64,000 nt of DNA. It comes from Charina bottae (Eukaryota > Chordata > Lepidosauria > Squamata > Charinaidae). Position numbers and translations under genes: made by a program. Shown here one piece after another: positions 1-10,882 of the stretch (position 1 is the first letter of the stretch; every line of letters begins with the position of its first letter). The DNA is taken from positions 58,557,501-58,621,500 of the forward strand of contig JALMGJ010000006.1 in NCBI GenBank assembly GCA_023362775.1. The letters are read 5' to 3'. A model generated the notes under the pieces. The model was not told the origin of the DNA, made no database searches, and worked only from the letters and a program-made list of their open reading frames with translations.

Positions 1-99
1 GGGAAACGAGGCGGGCGGCGACGACAAGCGGCGCGCTTCAGGGGAACCGCCGCCGCCGCCACAGTCATGGTCCTCCTCGGCGAGCCCGGCCTCCAGAGC

Positions 100-560
100 G
101 GGGCATGTCTGGCCAGGCAGAGCGGGCGCGGGGGAGCCGCACAGGCGCCGAGGGGGGCAGCGGAGGCCTGGGCCGCCCGCCCCGCCCACCTGCTTGCCTG
201 CCTGCTTGCCTCCCTCCGCGAGGCCCCCCGCTGCCTTCCCAGGATCCGAGCCGGAGAGAGGGCGCTCTATGTATTGTCGAAGGAGAGAGGGCGCTCTCTT
301 TCTCCGGACCGAGGCGGTCTCCTCCCGTTCCCTTGCAGCCGAGCCTCGAGCCTTGAGAGGGCGAGAAAGCCCCGACGCTGCCCCGCGGACCTCTCCAGCG
401 CGCCCGGATCCCGGGAAGGCAGCGGGGGGCCTCGCGGAGGGAGGCAAGCAGGCAGGCAAGCAGGCGGGTGGGGTGGGCGGGCGGCCCGGGCCTCCGCCGC
501 CGGGCCCGCCCCCCTCGGCACCTGTGCGGCTCCCCGCACCCTCCCACCCGCCCCAATAAG
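100..560. repeat. Inverted repeat A (about 150-bp arms)
   Basis: The segment near 120-245 is repeated as its reverse complement near 405-555. Both arms contain the same run of GGCAAGCAGGCAGGCAAGCA-type repeats, the CCGCGAGGCCCCCCGC block and a GGATCC-proximal end, with scattered mismatches. A spacer of about 150 bp contains two copies of GAGAGGGCGCTCT. Confidence 0.7.
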
Positions 561-567
561 CCACGGC

Positions 568-1225
568 AGGGAGGCGCTGCTGGCCCGGGACGCGGCGCTG
601 TCGGAGGCCGCCTGTCGGAGGAGCGGCTGCAGAGGCTGCTGCGGCTGGAGATGGCGCTGCTCCGCGGCATCCAGGTGCTGGGCGAGGGCGTGGGCCTGGG
701 ACGTGAACGGCAGGGCAGCGCAGGGGGCCTGGCCGGGGCGGTGGCGGTGGCGGCGGGGGAACGGAGCCGGCGGAGGTTTGCCGGGCGGCAGGACGGGGCG
801 GGCGGCGCTGCTGGGGCTGGTGGTGGAGCTGGAGGGAGCAGAGGGACCAGGCGTTCCCATGGGCGCAGCGTGCGCTCTGCAACCCGCCTTGGAGAAGTGG
901 CCGCGGGAGGCCCTCCGAGTGCACCCTCCCGCCCCATCAATCCCCCCACCCCGCCGTTCGGCGTCCTCTCCCCCCACTAACCCGAACCCTGCGGCGGCCG
1001 GGGGAGCCGAGCCAGGCTCGGAACGGAGGCGGCCAAGGGGAGAGCAGGCGGCTCTTCGCCCTGTGCCGCCCTGCCGCTCGCGTCCCAGGCCCGCGCCCTC
1101 GCCCAGCACCTGGATGCCACGGAGCAGTGCCATCTCCAGCCGCGGCAGCCCCTGCAGCCGCTCCTGCGCCGCCTCCGACAGCGCCGCGTCCCGGGCCAGC
1201 AGCGCCTCCTTGCCACGCCGGGCCT
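568..1225. repeat. Inverted repeat B (about 160-bp arms)
   Basis: The segment near 568-730 recurs as its reverse complement near 1055-1215. Read on its own strand, each arm contains GAGGCGCTGCTGGCCCGGGA and ATCCAGGTGCTGGGCGAGGG. The plus-strand arm carries a short duplication that shifts the frame relative to the minus-strand arm, so the two are not equally coding-competent. Confidence 0.7.
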
Positions 1226-1271
1226 CGCTCAGTGCGAGAGCCAGGGGGCGGGGTTTGCGGGCGGGGGCCAA
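1055..1271 (-). other. possible coding segment, helical, unrecognised
   Basis: On the minus strand a frame opens with ATG at 1271 and reads about 70 residues rich in L, E, A and R with a heptad-like, amphipathic pattern (for example ALLARDAALSEAAQERLQ and LEMALLRGIQVLGEG) before running into low-complexity sequence; the frame stays open to 267. This looks more protein-like than the surrounding translations, and codons end mostly in G or C. I do not recognise a family. It could be a first coding exon in a CpG island or an accident of GC-rich DNA. Confidence 0.2.
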
Positions 1272-1290
1272 TCACGTGGAAGGGGCGGGG
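1268..1290. promoter_or_regulatory. CCAAT / E-box / GC-box cluster
   Basis: A CCAAT pentamer (1268-1272) abuts a palindromic CACGTG E-box (1273-1278) and is followed by a GGGGCGGGG GC box (1282-1290), all inside the CpG-rich block. This clustering is typical of vertebrate CpG-island promoters (NF-Y, USF/MYC and Sp1 families). Which strand it would drive is unclear. Confidence 0.4.
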
Positions 1291-1365
1291 GTGAGTTCAG
1301 CTGCGGAAGAGCCACACTCAAGGGGCCAAAGAGCCGCATCTGGCTCGCGAGCCGCCATTTCCGAC

Positions 1366-1487
1366 CCTTGCAATAGTCTATATGGGAGATGACCAGGGCA
1401 TGAGTGACCGTTCGAAGGGCCTCTCGCTCCAGGAAAGGGCGTAACTGGCGCACAACACGAAGTTGTGCAAAGGCCCTCCTGGCCACG
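1366..1487 (-). mobile_element. L2-type LINE fragment (RT C-terminal region)
   Basis: The minus-strand translation contains ARRAFAQLRVVRQLRPFLE and VTHALVISHIDYC, matching the post-RT region of the L2 copies elsewhere in this window (for example near 49900-50010). It is short and truncated at both ends, and marks the boundary between the GC-rich block and ordinary A+T-rich sequence. Confidence 0.75.
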
Positions 1488-1499
1488 ACTTTATTTTTT

Positions 1500-2239
1500 G
1501 TTATTCATATTTATTTTCATCAATACAACTGGCAGAAAAAGACAATGCTCCTAAAATAGTTCTGTACATTCAAACACTAGATGGCAGCCCAAATATCTGA
1601 AACTGAACATATCTAGAAGAGAGTAGAGTAGAAATAAATGTGAATATTGGAATCTTTCTGTGTACAATACACATGCACATATGTTTGTCATCATTTTAAA
1701 GATATTGGCTAGAGTAAGGGTAAGGAACAGTATCTGGCCAAAGGCCAGGTCATTCCTCACCAGTTTCCCAGAACTGGAAGGTATCAGTGGGTTGAGTTCA
1801 TCATCCTGTCACCTCCCAAAATCCCATTTCTTTCCCAAAGCTTTGTCCATAACCTCATTTTGTTCTCTAGTAGGAGCCCCTTGAATGAAGAACTCCAGGA
1901 TAATCTGCATAATTCCCTCTCTTTCATTTCAGGCAGCTTCAAGTGATGGCTCTATCAACCAGCTTCACTGGCCAATCACCTTTCTAGTCTAGAAGCAGGA
2001 GAGGGGAGTGTGTGTACAGTGAAATTTCAGAGATTATCTGTTTTTTTTCTTTCTCCTGTTTTACTTAAGGAATCTAGAACAAGTAGCATACATCCATTTT
2101 CTTGGAGTACCTTGAAGTTATTCTGTAGTAAACCAGCTTTGTTCTCAAATTATCATTCTTGAATGAAAAGTTCAGACTATGGTCTTTCACATTATGATAA
2201 AGTCCAAGGAGGGACAGAAATCTGTGGGTAGGTCTAAAC
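1500..2239. other. no recognised feature
   Basis: A+T-rich single-copy-looking DNA. I see no gene, RNA or clear repeat. Confidence 0.5.
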
Positions 2240-2241
2240 TA

Positions 2242-3820
2242 CACTGCTCAAAAAAATAAAGGGAACACTGAAACAACACAATGTAAGTCCAAGTCAATCA
2301 CACTTCTGTGAAATCAAACTGTCCACTTAGGTAGTAACACTGATTGACAATCAATTTCACATGCTGTTGTGCACATGGAATAGACAACAGGTGGAAAGCA
2401 TAGGCAGTTAGCAAGACATCCCCAATAAAGGAGTGGATCTGCAGGTGGTGACCACAGACCACTTCTCAGTTCCTATGCTTTCTGGCTGATGGTTTGGTCA
2501 CTTTTGAATGCTGGCGGTGCTTCCACTCTAGTGGTAGCATGAGACGGAGTCTACAACCCACACAAGTGGCTCAGGTAGTGCAGCTCATCCAGGATGGCAC
2601 ATCAATGCGAGCTGTGGCAAGAAGGTTTGCTGTGTCTGTCAGCGTAGTGTCCAGAGCATGGAGGCGCTACCAGGAGACAGGTCGGTACATCAGGAGACGT
2701 GGAGGAGGCCGTAGGAGGGCAACAACCCAGCAGCAGGACCGCTACCTCCGCCTTTGTGCAAGGAGGGACAGGAGGAGCACTGCCAGAGCCCTGCAAAATG
2801 ACCTCCAGTGGGCCACAAATGTGTGTGTGGCTGCTCAAACGGTCAGAAACAGACTCCATGAGGGTGGTATGAGAGCCCGACGTCCACAGGTGGGGGTTGT
2901 GCTTACAGCCCAACACCGTGCAGGACGTTTGGCATTTGCCAGAGAACACAAGATTGGCAACTTCGCCACTGGCGCCCTGTGCTCTTCACAGATGAAAGCA
3001 GGTTCACACTGAGCACATGTGACAGGCGTGACAGGGTCTGGAGACGCCGTGGAGAACGTTCTGCTGCCTGCAACATCCTCCAGCATGACCGGTTTGGCAG
3101 TGGGTCAGTAATGGTGTGGGGTGGCATTTCTTTAGGGGGCCGCACAGCCCTCCATGTGCTCGCCAGAGGTAGCCTGACTGCCATTAGGTACCGAGATGAG
3201 ATCCTCAGACCCCTTGTGAGACCATATGCTGGTGCGGTTGGCCCTGGGTTCCTCTTAATGCAAGACAATGCTAGACCTCATGTGGCTGGAGTGTGCCAGC
3301 AGTTCCTGCAAGACGAAGGCATTGATGCTATGGACTGGCCCGCCCGTTCCCCAGACCTGAATCCAATTGAGCACATCTGGGACATCATGTCTCGCTCCAT
3401 CCACCAACGCCACGTTGCACCACAGACTGTCCAGGAGTTGGGGGATGCTTTAGTCCAGGTGTGGGAGGAGATCCCTCAGGAGACCATCCGCCACCTCATC
3501 AGGAGCATGCCCAGGCGTTGTAGGGAGGTCATACAGGCACGTGGAGGCCACACACACTACTGAGCCTCATTTTGACTTGTTTTAAGGACATTACATCAAC
3601 GTTGGATCAGCCTGTAGTGTTCTTTTCCACTTTAATTTTTGAGTGTAACTCCACATCCAGACCTCCAGGGGTTGCTTACATTTGATTTCCATTGCTTTTT
3701 GTGTGATTTTGTTGTCAGCACATTCAACTATGTAATGAACAAAGTAATTAATACGAATATTTCATTCATTCAGATCTAGGATGTCTTATTTCAGTGTTCC
3801 CTTTATTTTTTTGAGCAGCT
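2242..3820 (+). mobile_element. Tc1-like DNA transposon, full length
   Basis: A 1579-bp element bounded by terminal inverted repeats at 2242-2273 and 3789-3820 that match at 30 of 32 positions (only two of the outermost bases differ). It is flanked on both sides by TA (2240-2241 and 3821-3822), the target-site duplication of the Tc1/mariner superfamily. It encodes one transposase with DD34E-type residues, broken by a single frameshift. The near-perfect ends and single coding lesion suggest a fairly young insertion. Confidence 0.93.
2539..3563 (+). pseudogene. Tc1-like transposase, one frameshift
   Basis: The natural ATG is at 2539; the frame is also open upstream but has no better ATG. The N-terminal part carries paired-like helix-turn-helix segments ([19 protein letters not shown], then [20 protein letters not shown]), followed by a basic R-rich linker. 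The second half begins near LFTDESRF (first catalytic D), then MQDNARPH (second D) and LNPIEHIWD (catalytic E), and stops with TGA at 3561-3563. The frame breaks near 2948-2949 after AREH, where one base is missing compared with the expected reading, so no full-length enzyme is made. About 340 codons is the usual Tc1 transposase length. Known role: cut-and-paste transposition through binding of the inverted repeats. Confidence 0.92.
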
Positions 3821-3822
3821 TA

Positions 3823-4858
3823 TTTATTTTGATGAAGATGGCCACAGAACTTGGGAGACTATGCAAAGTTTTCAGTTCAATGTGATCTGGTTACGCATTG
3901 CATTCAGGCATAGTTACTTTAACTACTGTTTATTAAATAAACTGCAGCTGCCTGGGTGCATACATCAGTAGTCAGGTATACATAATACACCATGCCAAAA
4001 TCAAACCTTTGCATAATATGTGAATCCATATTCTACTCTTGATGTGGTGGTTAGGATGCTGGACTAGAACTGGGAGTACGTTCTAGTCCTCCCCTAGGCA
4101 TGGAAGCCACCTGGATAACTCCATTTTTTAGGAAAAAACGTTAAAAATATATTCTAGCTTAGTTATAAACTGTATTTAGCTTTAGAACTTTTCATTTTCT
4201 TATCAAAAAATTGATAGGTTAGAAAGTTCAGTCACTATAATTCAACTGGCTAGGAACATTTTAGGGGAAATTGATGTGCAAACAGGACTTCCTCTGAGGA
4301 AAGTGATACTTTTATCGTCAATCCAAGTAATTGACAGAAATGAGAATCCAAGGTTAACCGTTACTCTCAACGTACAATAAAATGCAGCTTTCACTAAAAT
4401 CAGGTTAGAAGACTATTATAACAGGGGCTCTGAGGGGATAGAAAGAGGATGTAGTGATCTCCCCTTGTGCTGCTACTGGTACTCCTTTATTATACTAAAG
4501 TTCAAGTTCCAGACTTGATTGCTAAGTTTAGAGCTTAAGGAGACAAGTGTATTTGACGGATGCATGGTATAACAACATGTCTCTTTTCTTTGGGAAAGTA
4601 TTGTTAACAGATGTAACCACTATGGTATGTTATAGCATAGTGCCTCTATTAGCATGTGTGGGAGGAAGTAATGAATTGCTGTAACCCAGAGAATGGAAGG
4701 AGGAGGAAGCAAGAGTTTATTGATTTATTTATGAGATTTTTTGAGGCTGCATGACTCCAAAAAGACTCAGAGCGGCTTACAATACACAGTTTAATAAGCA
4801 GGGAAAACCAAGCAAGCCATTTTTTAAAAATAGGGATTTGAAATATCTAGAAATTGAC
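3823..4858. other. A+T-rich spacer with decayed SINE and LINE tails
   Basis: No gene is visible. A degenerate tRNA-type SINE head lies at about 4040-4122 (GGTTAGGATGCTGGACTAGA and TTCTAGTCCTCCCCTAGGCA resemble the intact SINEs of this window). Around 4700-4800 there is a faint reverse L2-like 3' tail (TTTATT repeats followed by GCGGCTTACAAT). Confidence 0.4.
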
Positions 4859-5076
4859 AGCCAGTTTGGTATAGTTGTTAAAGCACCAGAGTAGAAACTG
4901 GGAGACGGTGAGGTCTAGTCCCACCTTAAGTATGAAAACTTTGGGCCAGTCATGCTCTATCAGCTCTAGGAAGCAGGCAATGGCAAACCACTTCTGAAAA
5001 TATTGACAAGAAAACTGCAGGGATTTGTCCAGGCAGTCACCAGGAGTCAAGACTGACTCAAAGTCCACCTCACCTG
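4859..5076 (+). repeat. tRNA-derived SINE with BovA-like tail
   Basis: It begins GCCAGTTTGGTATAGTTGTT (tRNA A-box region) and has a B-box-like GAGGTCTAGTCCCACC. The tail contains AATGGCAAACCACTTCTGA and GACAAGAAAACTG, matching the 5' region of the BovB at 30727-30765, and then GAGTCAAGACTGACTCAAAG, a worn form of the BovB 3' end (AGTCGGACACGACTGAACG). This tRNA plus BovB-5' plus BovB-3' build parallels the Bov-tA SINEs of ruminants. The 3' end runs into a GAGAA microsatellite. Confidence 0.8.
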
Positions 5077-5133
5077 GAAAGAGAAGAGAAGAGAAGAGAA
5101 GAGAAGAGAAGAGAAGAGAAGAGAAGAGAAGAG
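5077..5133 (+). repeat. (GAGAA)n microsatellite
   Basis: About eleven tandem copies of AGAGA-type pentamers directly at the 3' end of the SINE, consistent with microsatellite growth from a retroposon tail. Confidence 0.95.
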
Positions 5134-5420
5134 GAGACTAAGGGTTAAGATCAAGTTGAACTGTTGATGTTGCCAGTGAAATTTACTAGAGAATTCCAAG
5201 TTCAGGTGGAAGAACATGGAGTGAGAGTTTCCATGAATGGCAAAATAGTCTGCCTCCAAGCTCCAGTGTTGCAAATTGCAGTAAGAAGGTTTTCTGATTT
5301 CAGATGTGCCATAGTCAAGCTGGAAGCAAATTGATTTGGCTGTCCAAAGAGAACAATGTTGTGAAAACATAGTGATGTAGCACTGATGCTGAATTAGCAT
5401 AAATGCTGTACTATTTAGAA

Positions 5421-5691
5421 CAGGGCTTTCCAAAGTTTTTCCCGCGGTGTCACACCAACCGGCGTTGGTATGTCACCACGGGAAAACCCGGAAGTGCCGT
5501 CCTTGCGGCAGCGCGCAAAAACCCGGAAGCGCTGCTGCCGCTTTCAAGTTTTGCGCGCTGCAGTTGGTGTGTCGCCGTGGGAAAACCCAGAAGCGCTGAT
5601 GATGATCAGCATTTCCGGGTTGTGTGGCGACACACCAGACTGTGTGTGACGACACACTTTTGTGTCACGACACACAGTTTGGAAAGCTCTG
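5421..5691. mobile_element. Non-autonomous hAT element, subfamily 1
   Basis: A 271-bp element with terminal inverted repeats (CAGGGCTTTCCAAAG at left; the right end reverse-complements to CAGAGCTTTCCAAAC), flanked by an exact 8-bp direct duplication ATTTAGAA (5413-5420 and 5692-5699). An 8-bp duplication plus CAG...CTG ends is diagnostic of hAT elements. No transposase is encoded. A second copy of the same length lies at 46467-46737. Confidence 0.92.
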
Positions 5692-5699
5692 ATTTAGAA

Positions 5700-8047
5700 G
5701 AATAAACCATGCTAACTGCAGACAACATGGCATAGATATAAGCTACCTTTGCTCCTATCTCTTCACTTGTTGAAGAGTTCTAGAGAAGTTGAAAGCTTGC
5801 ACAGTAATTTATGAAACTTTGAGTAATAATTGCAGCAGCCAATTTTATCTTGCTCTGAAATGAAAGTAATTTGCCATTTTTGCCATGGTGCCTGCTTTCT
5901 CAGAAACAAGTCTCACTGAGTTTGATGGGGTTTATTCCCAAATAGATGTGATAGCATTGTAGCCTGGGACTTGTCCAGGCAGTCTCCGAGAATCGGACAC
6001 GATTGAACGGAAAAAGAAATTAACTTTCATACCAGCCATATTTTGTGTGTGAACATTTTTTAAAGTTAAGACAAATACACCATGTTTTGGAATACAAGAA
6101 TCATACACATCCACTGCAACATGGATGTAACACATACTGACTGCCAGAAAACGATAAAAATGTAATTTGAATTTCAAAATTCAAATTTCAAAAAGAATAT
6201 GAGGCTGATAAATGAAAAACCTAGACTCCTGTTAATACTTTATATTAAAGTTACATTATATCTTTGCTGAAGCTATAAATATAATTCTTTCTGTAGCTGA
6301 TTTCCAGATATGTATACATCTGTTAGTAATAATTATTTCCTAGAACAATCTTGGTTTATGTTTATGTTATCATAATTACACTGAGATTTTCCAGATATCC
6401 CAGAGTTTGTTTTTAATCAAAGTATGAAGTAAATTTGATCTGTTTTTCAATTTCTTTGCTTTTGTCAGCATAAGTTGGTAGATATACTTTGTGGCTGCTA
6501 AATTACTGCCAAATGGAACTATTCATTATATAGCTGGGGGGGCAGGGGGATTTCAAAAATGCCATCACACACATTTTTTTTCTTTAAAGTCAATTTTCAA
6601 GGCTAAATTAGAGAAATATTGTCCAAGAATTTAAATGTAAAAATCTAGCTAATCAATATGAATCTCCTTATTACATGTATTGATACTACAATATTAGAAT
6701 AGATAAAGAGTTGATTCAAAAACTTGTTGATAGTCCATGACAGAAAAAAAACACCTAATGATCACAGTGTCCCTGTCTTCTTAAAGTAAACTTCAAACAA
6801 CCTTGGATTGTCTTTTTTCTCAAGACAAATATGATTCTTTCCTCCCATCAGGGAATATCAAATGTCCATCCAAACCAAGCAAAATACCTACTGGACTGTT
6901 TCCAGCTCCCGAGGTGGCAAAGAATCAGCTTCCCTTAGATCATCCAAGAAGTATTTGCTATTAAACCAGTCACAGAGACAAAAGTCCACAAGAAAAACAC
7001 ACAAATCAGGCAAAAACAGTTTTATACAAAAGAAAGGACCTCAGGGTCAGTGATGATAACAGCTCCACTTTATGTTTTTTATTGATCGAATAATTTGGTT
7101 AACATGACATTTTAGATTTGTTGACGTGTTGTTTTCTTCCTAGAATAACGGTTCACATGACTACTGAAAAACAATATATTTGCATATTTGAACACACATT
7201 TTCACACAGAAAACAGAAACATGAAATATCTTTTGAAAATGGGTAGATCACGATGAAGATTGGCATACACATTATTGACACAATCCACTTTCCAAATTTT
7301 AAGTGTGATTTTTTGAGGGGATAGGAACCATCCACCACCCACTGATATATTCCTTGAGATCCAGGAGAATCCTATCCTATTAGTATTCATGACCATTGGT
7401 GAGACCAGATGTATTCCAGCTGGATCATAGCTGGTGCAGTATTGTGTCTTTTCTCTTGCTAGAGTTCTACCCCCCATTTTCTCCCAATAGGAAAAGTACT
7501 GTGCAGTTGACTGTGGTAAGAGCTGCCATTGGGAATATTCCTGTAGGAATACCAGCAGTGGCAGCTCTATTTACTAATATTTACATTGGGGAATGAGTGT
7601 GGTGGTCCAGGCAGGGCAAAACCTGATGGCTTTAGCTGGAGGTCATGTGTTGTGGGGGCTGAAGGCAGCACTGTCCCTGTCTCCCTCTCAGTGGAGTGTA
7701 CCAGGTATGAATATCAACTTGAGCTTTTTTGGGTAAGGAAGCAGAGAAACCTCTTTCCTGTCTCTTGGTGCATAAGGATATAATTGATACCATCAAGTGG
7801 AGTTTCTCTCCAAAGCCTCACACTGTATTATTCTCCAGTTTACTGGGAATAAGACTGAAACTAATTCTCAGACTGGATTAATTTTCCCAGACAAGGAAGG
7901 TGTTCACAATTTGGCTGCCTTGGAATGGGCTTGCCATTCACCAAATGGCTGCCCAAAGACAAACTTTTGAGAATGTTTCCTACCGTAGGCATCTGCAGGA
8001 TCTTAAGATGCTTAAATCAAAACAAGGAAAGACGTGTTGCCCCATTG
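5700..8047. other. mostly unannotated A+T-rich DNA
   Basis: No gene is supported. At about 5966-6011 there is a SINE/BovB 3' remnant (GACTTGTCCAGGCAGTCTCC followed by ATCGGACACGATTGAACGG). The rest looks like unique sequence; short open frames here lack codon structure or recognisable motifs. Confidence 0.5.
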
Positions 8048-8052
8048 ATCTG

Positions 8053-8319
8053 TGTCAGCCTTACCAGGTAGACCAGACAGGAAACATGACCAGATGAACT
8101 AATTCTTCTTTATTGTAAAGCTACATTAACAGAATCTTGCAAGTCTGAAAGTACAATTCTCCCACTGTCTCCTTTACAGACTGAGAAACTAGGGAGGGTC
8201 CCTTCTGAGCCTCTTTCTATTCCCATTATGCAGCTGTGGGCTATGCCCTCTCTTATCTGACCATTCCCTAGGCAACATCTCTACCCCGTTTCCCAAGGTC
8301 TTTCCCACATACCATTACA
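8053..8319 (-). mobile_element. Solo LTR (family LTR-A)
   Basis: Starts TGTCAGCC and ends CATTACA (TG...CA ends), 267 bp, with imperfect 5-bp flanking repeats ATCTG / CTCTG. On the minus strand it reads CTTGCAAGATTCTGTTAATG followed by an AATAAAG polyadenylation signal, so transcription would run leftward. It is the same family as the copies at 30180-30376, 40269-40523 and 63437-63705. No internal region or second LTR is adjacent, so it is a solo LTR of an LTR retrotransposon or endogenous retrovirus. Confidence 0.85.
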
Positions 8320-8989
8320 CTCTGTCTCTTTTGCACATGCATGCAAAGTCACAACATATGTACAAAATGGATAGAGCTTGTGTTGTGATGGTGTGATGTG
8401 TTCATCATTTGCTCTCCTGACCCGCTCCCCACCAGATTCCTCTGCCACCTCCATTAGGCCCCCTGGACCCTGGTAAGCTTCCTCATCAATTTAGCTGTAT
8501 ATAATGAAGGGAGTGCATTTTTATTCTCTAAATCCGATAGGACATGTTGAGGCAGTATTGAAAATAAAGATGATGGTGCTGCAAGTGGCACATTACTTTT
8601 CAGATGGCAGTTTCTCATGCTTAAAATGGGCAGGGAGCTGTTCTTAGGTCTACTGATTCCGAAAGGAAACTCAGTGGGAATTCCAGGTTAAGATTTCAGA
8701 TTGGCAAAAAAATAAACAAGGAGGGTTAATGGATGCACTGAGGATGCTCATTTCCACCAATTCAGTCAGTCAGCCCTCTGCCAATACACCAGCAGCAACT
8801 GCAGGAGCGGTAAAGTAGGTCAGTGACACGAGTAGCTTCATGGCATAACTCTGATGAAAGCTGTAAGAGCCTGTGGATACTGCTGCATGATACTGTATTG
8901 TGCTGCACGCATTTCTTTTCCCATCTGGTTTTCCTGGTTTCCCCAACCATTTCTTCAACACTACACATGCGCAAGTCCTCAGGAACCCT

Positions 8990-9157
8990 TAATGTTCCCT
9001 TTATTAAATTAAAAACTTATTTTAATAATTATTGGATAATCGTATTATATTTATATATTGTATTTATATTTTATGGTTATTGTTTTAATTGACCATTTTT
9101 ATCGTAAACCGCCTAGAGTTCCTCTTGAGGGGGGAGATGGGCGGTGACAAAATTTGA

Positions 9158-9188
<31 letters not shown>

Positions 9189-9190
9189 AA
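8990..9190 (+). mobile_element. L2-type LINE 3' UTR fragment
   Basis: The characteristic tail is present: TAAACCGCCTAGAGTTCCTC, then GGGGGGAGATGGGCGGTGAC, then (AAAT)n. The same tail ends the longer L2 copies at 22915 and 51236. Only the 3' UTR remains (5' truncation). Confidence 0.8.
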
Positions 9191-9199
9191 AATACTGCA

Positions 9200-10800
9200 A
9201 AATTGTTGGGGGAGTTTCCCCTAGCCTGCAGATCTTTTGGGTTTGGGGCATGAGTAGCATAGCTTTGGCTGTGTAACCAATAGCACTCACAGCTTACACA
9301 TCAGAAATAGAGGAAAAGGTACATAAATTCAAAGATAAATGAGGGTTTTTTGCTTGGGGCAGTAACACTTGGAAGAAGTGAAAACAGAAGCTGGAAAGAC
9401 TGTTGGCAGTTGGGGAACATTTAAAGAAAAGTGCTTGGGAATTTATTAATGAAACCTAGTCCTATCACCTCTACACATGAGAAATTTAGAATGCCATTTC
9501 AGGTGTGCAATTTCTCCTGCCAAGATGATAGTTCTATTTACAGACATTTTTCCTTCAGGAAAATTAGTTCGGCATCAATATTTGACACATTATGAAAGAG
9601 GTGTGTAGTGTTTTAAATTAAAGGGAGAGATTTTTGTGGATTTACAGGAATGTTGTGAGTCAAGAGAGAATAGGTACAGTTATAAATGCTTTGACCATTG
9701 CTCTTCCAAATCACACTATGGAAGCAATTTTGACTGAAGAAAAGCCAAAGTGACATAGTGTTTTTTATGATACTTGGGACCAGGGACTCCACCCCTCCCC
9801 ATAAGCTTGAGAAATATTTTCAGTCGTTCTGTTCTTGCTATGAAGCTTTCAGCAGGCAGAAGGATGCTTATTTTGAAGATTTACTCTATTCGCTTTGCTT
9901 TATAAAAGCGAACTGAACCACTCTTGAAAGCTATGTAAGTATGATAATCCTTTGCAATCAAAATGGAAAAAAATAATACTTGAGCATATGCCACATACCT
10001 TACACTGGTAGAAATGAAGAACAGCACAGTATACAGTATATTTCACCTTTTTCCACCTCCAATCCATATGATGTTTATGATAGTGGGAAAGAAGTAAGAG
10101 AAAAAGAAACCAAAAAGTATATACTGAAATCTTGAATAGAATGTATATAGAGGCTGCATTTGAATGTTAGCCATGTTATATGCCCTTACGTTCTTACGTT
10201 TGCTCCTTGGTGTCTCCTTGCTGTAGTCCAACCTATGGAGATATATAATTGTATAAATAGGCCTATTTTATAAGGGCATATAGCATGGCTATGTGTGTAA
10301 GTATGAGCGTGGCTGCTATTACTTTTGGATTTTGATAGAAATGGGAGGGAGGAAAATTACTTTTCTTTAAGCCAACAAGTTTTTCTAATGTATATATTTA
10401 CTTAGCATGTTTTCCCCCAATTTTTCTCTTGGCTACAACAGCAGACCCTCAAATACATTAAGCTCTGCTTCATAATAATAGAGAATTCCACCACCACCCC
10501 TCCTCAGGAAAATGCAGAGAAGTTTTATTGAGATTTATATTCTCTGCTGCAGGAGAGATTCCAGAGAAGGCTGGAATTCACTTTGGTTGATTTGCAGAAT
10601 TTTACAGGAGGAGGAGGAGGAGGAGCCCAAATGGCATTTTACTCCACTTGTAGTCTCTGCTTTTTCCCATCATTTCTTTTTCTTTCCACAGGAAATCCAT
10701 TAAGTGGAGATAAAAGAACTCAAATATCAGCCCAATGTCTATAAACTGGTAGCTAAAAGTTACCCAGAAAATCTTTGAATTCAAGATATATTGAACCCTG
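9200..10800. other. upstream region of the receptor gene
   Basis: A+T-rich, no recognised gene or clear mobile element. A short (GAG/GGA)n run lies near 10601-10625. Any promoter or 5' non-coding exon of the downstream receptor is probably here, but I cannot point to a convincing core promoter. Confidence 0.4.
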
Positions 10801-10882
10801 AGCAGCTGGCAGTGCAGTGTCTGCCCCTAAGTCCACAGCTGCCACTATAGTGAACCCTCTTGGAAGACTGCTTCTGCACACC

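Larger units (their letters stand above)
1..1300. other. CpG-rich island-like block at window start
   Basis: The first 1.3 kb is extremely G+C- and CpG-rich, in contrast to the A+T-rich remainder. It is built largely from two inverted duplications (listed separately) and holds long open frames on both strands that are mostly R/P/A/G low-complexity translation of GC-rich DNA. It could be the CpG-island promoter and first exon of a gene lying before the window, or a contig-edge assembly product. I see no convincing protein family. Confidence 0.6.

Noticed and set aside
65..1392. Several 300-440-residue open frames on both strands of the GC-rich start
   Set aside because: Arg/Pro/Ala/Gly low complexity, overlapping on both strands and driven by GC content and inverted repeats; no domain recognised. 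Only one short segment is kept as a weak possibility.
10817..10882. Upstream GTG start extending the receptor by 22 residues
   Set aside because: Vertebrate receptors start at ATG; the ATG at 10883 gives a normal N-terminus with a glycosylation site at once.
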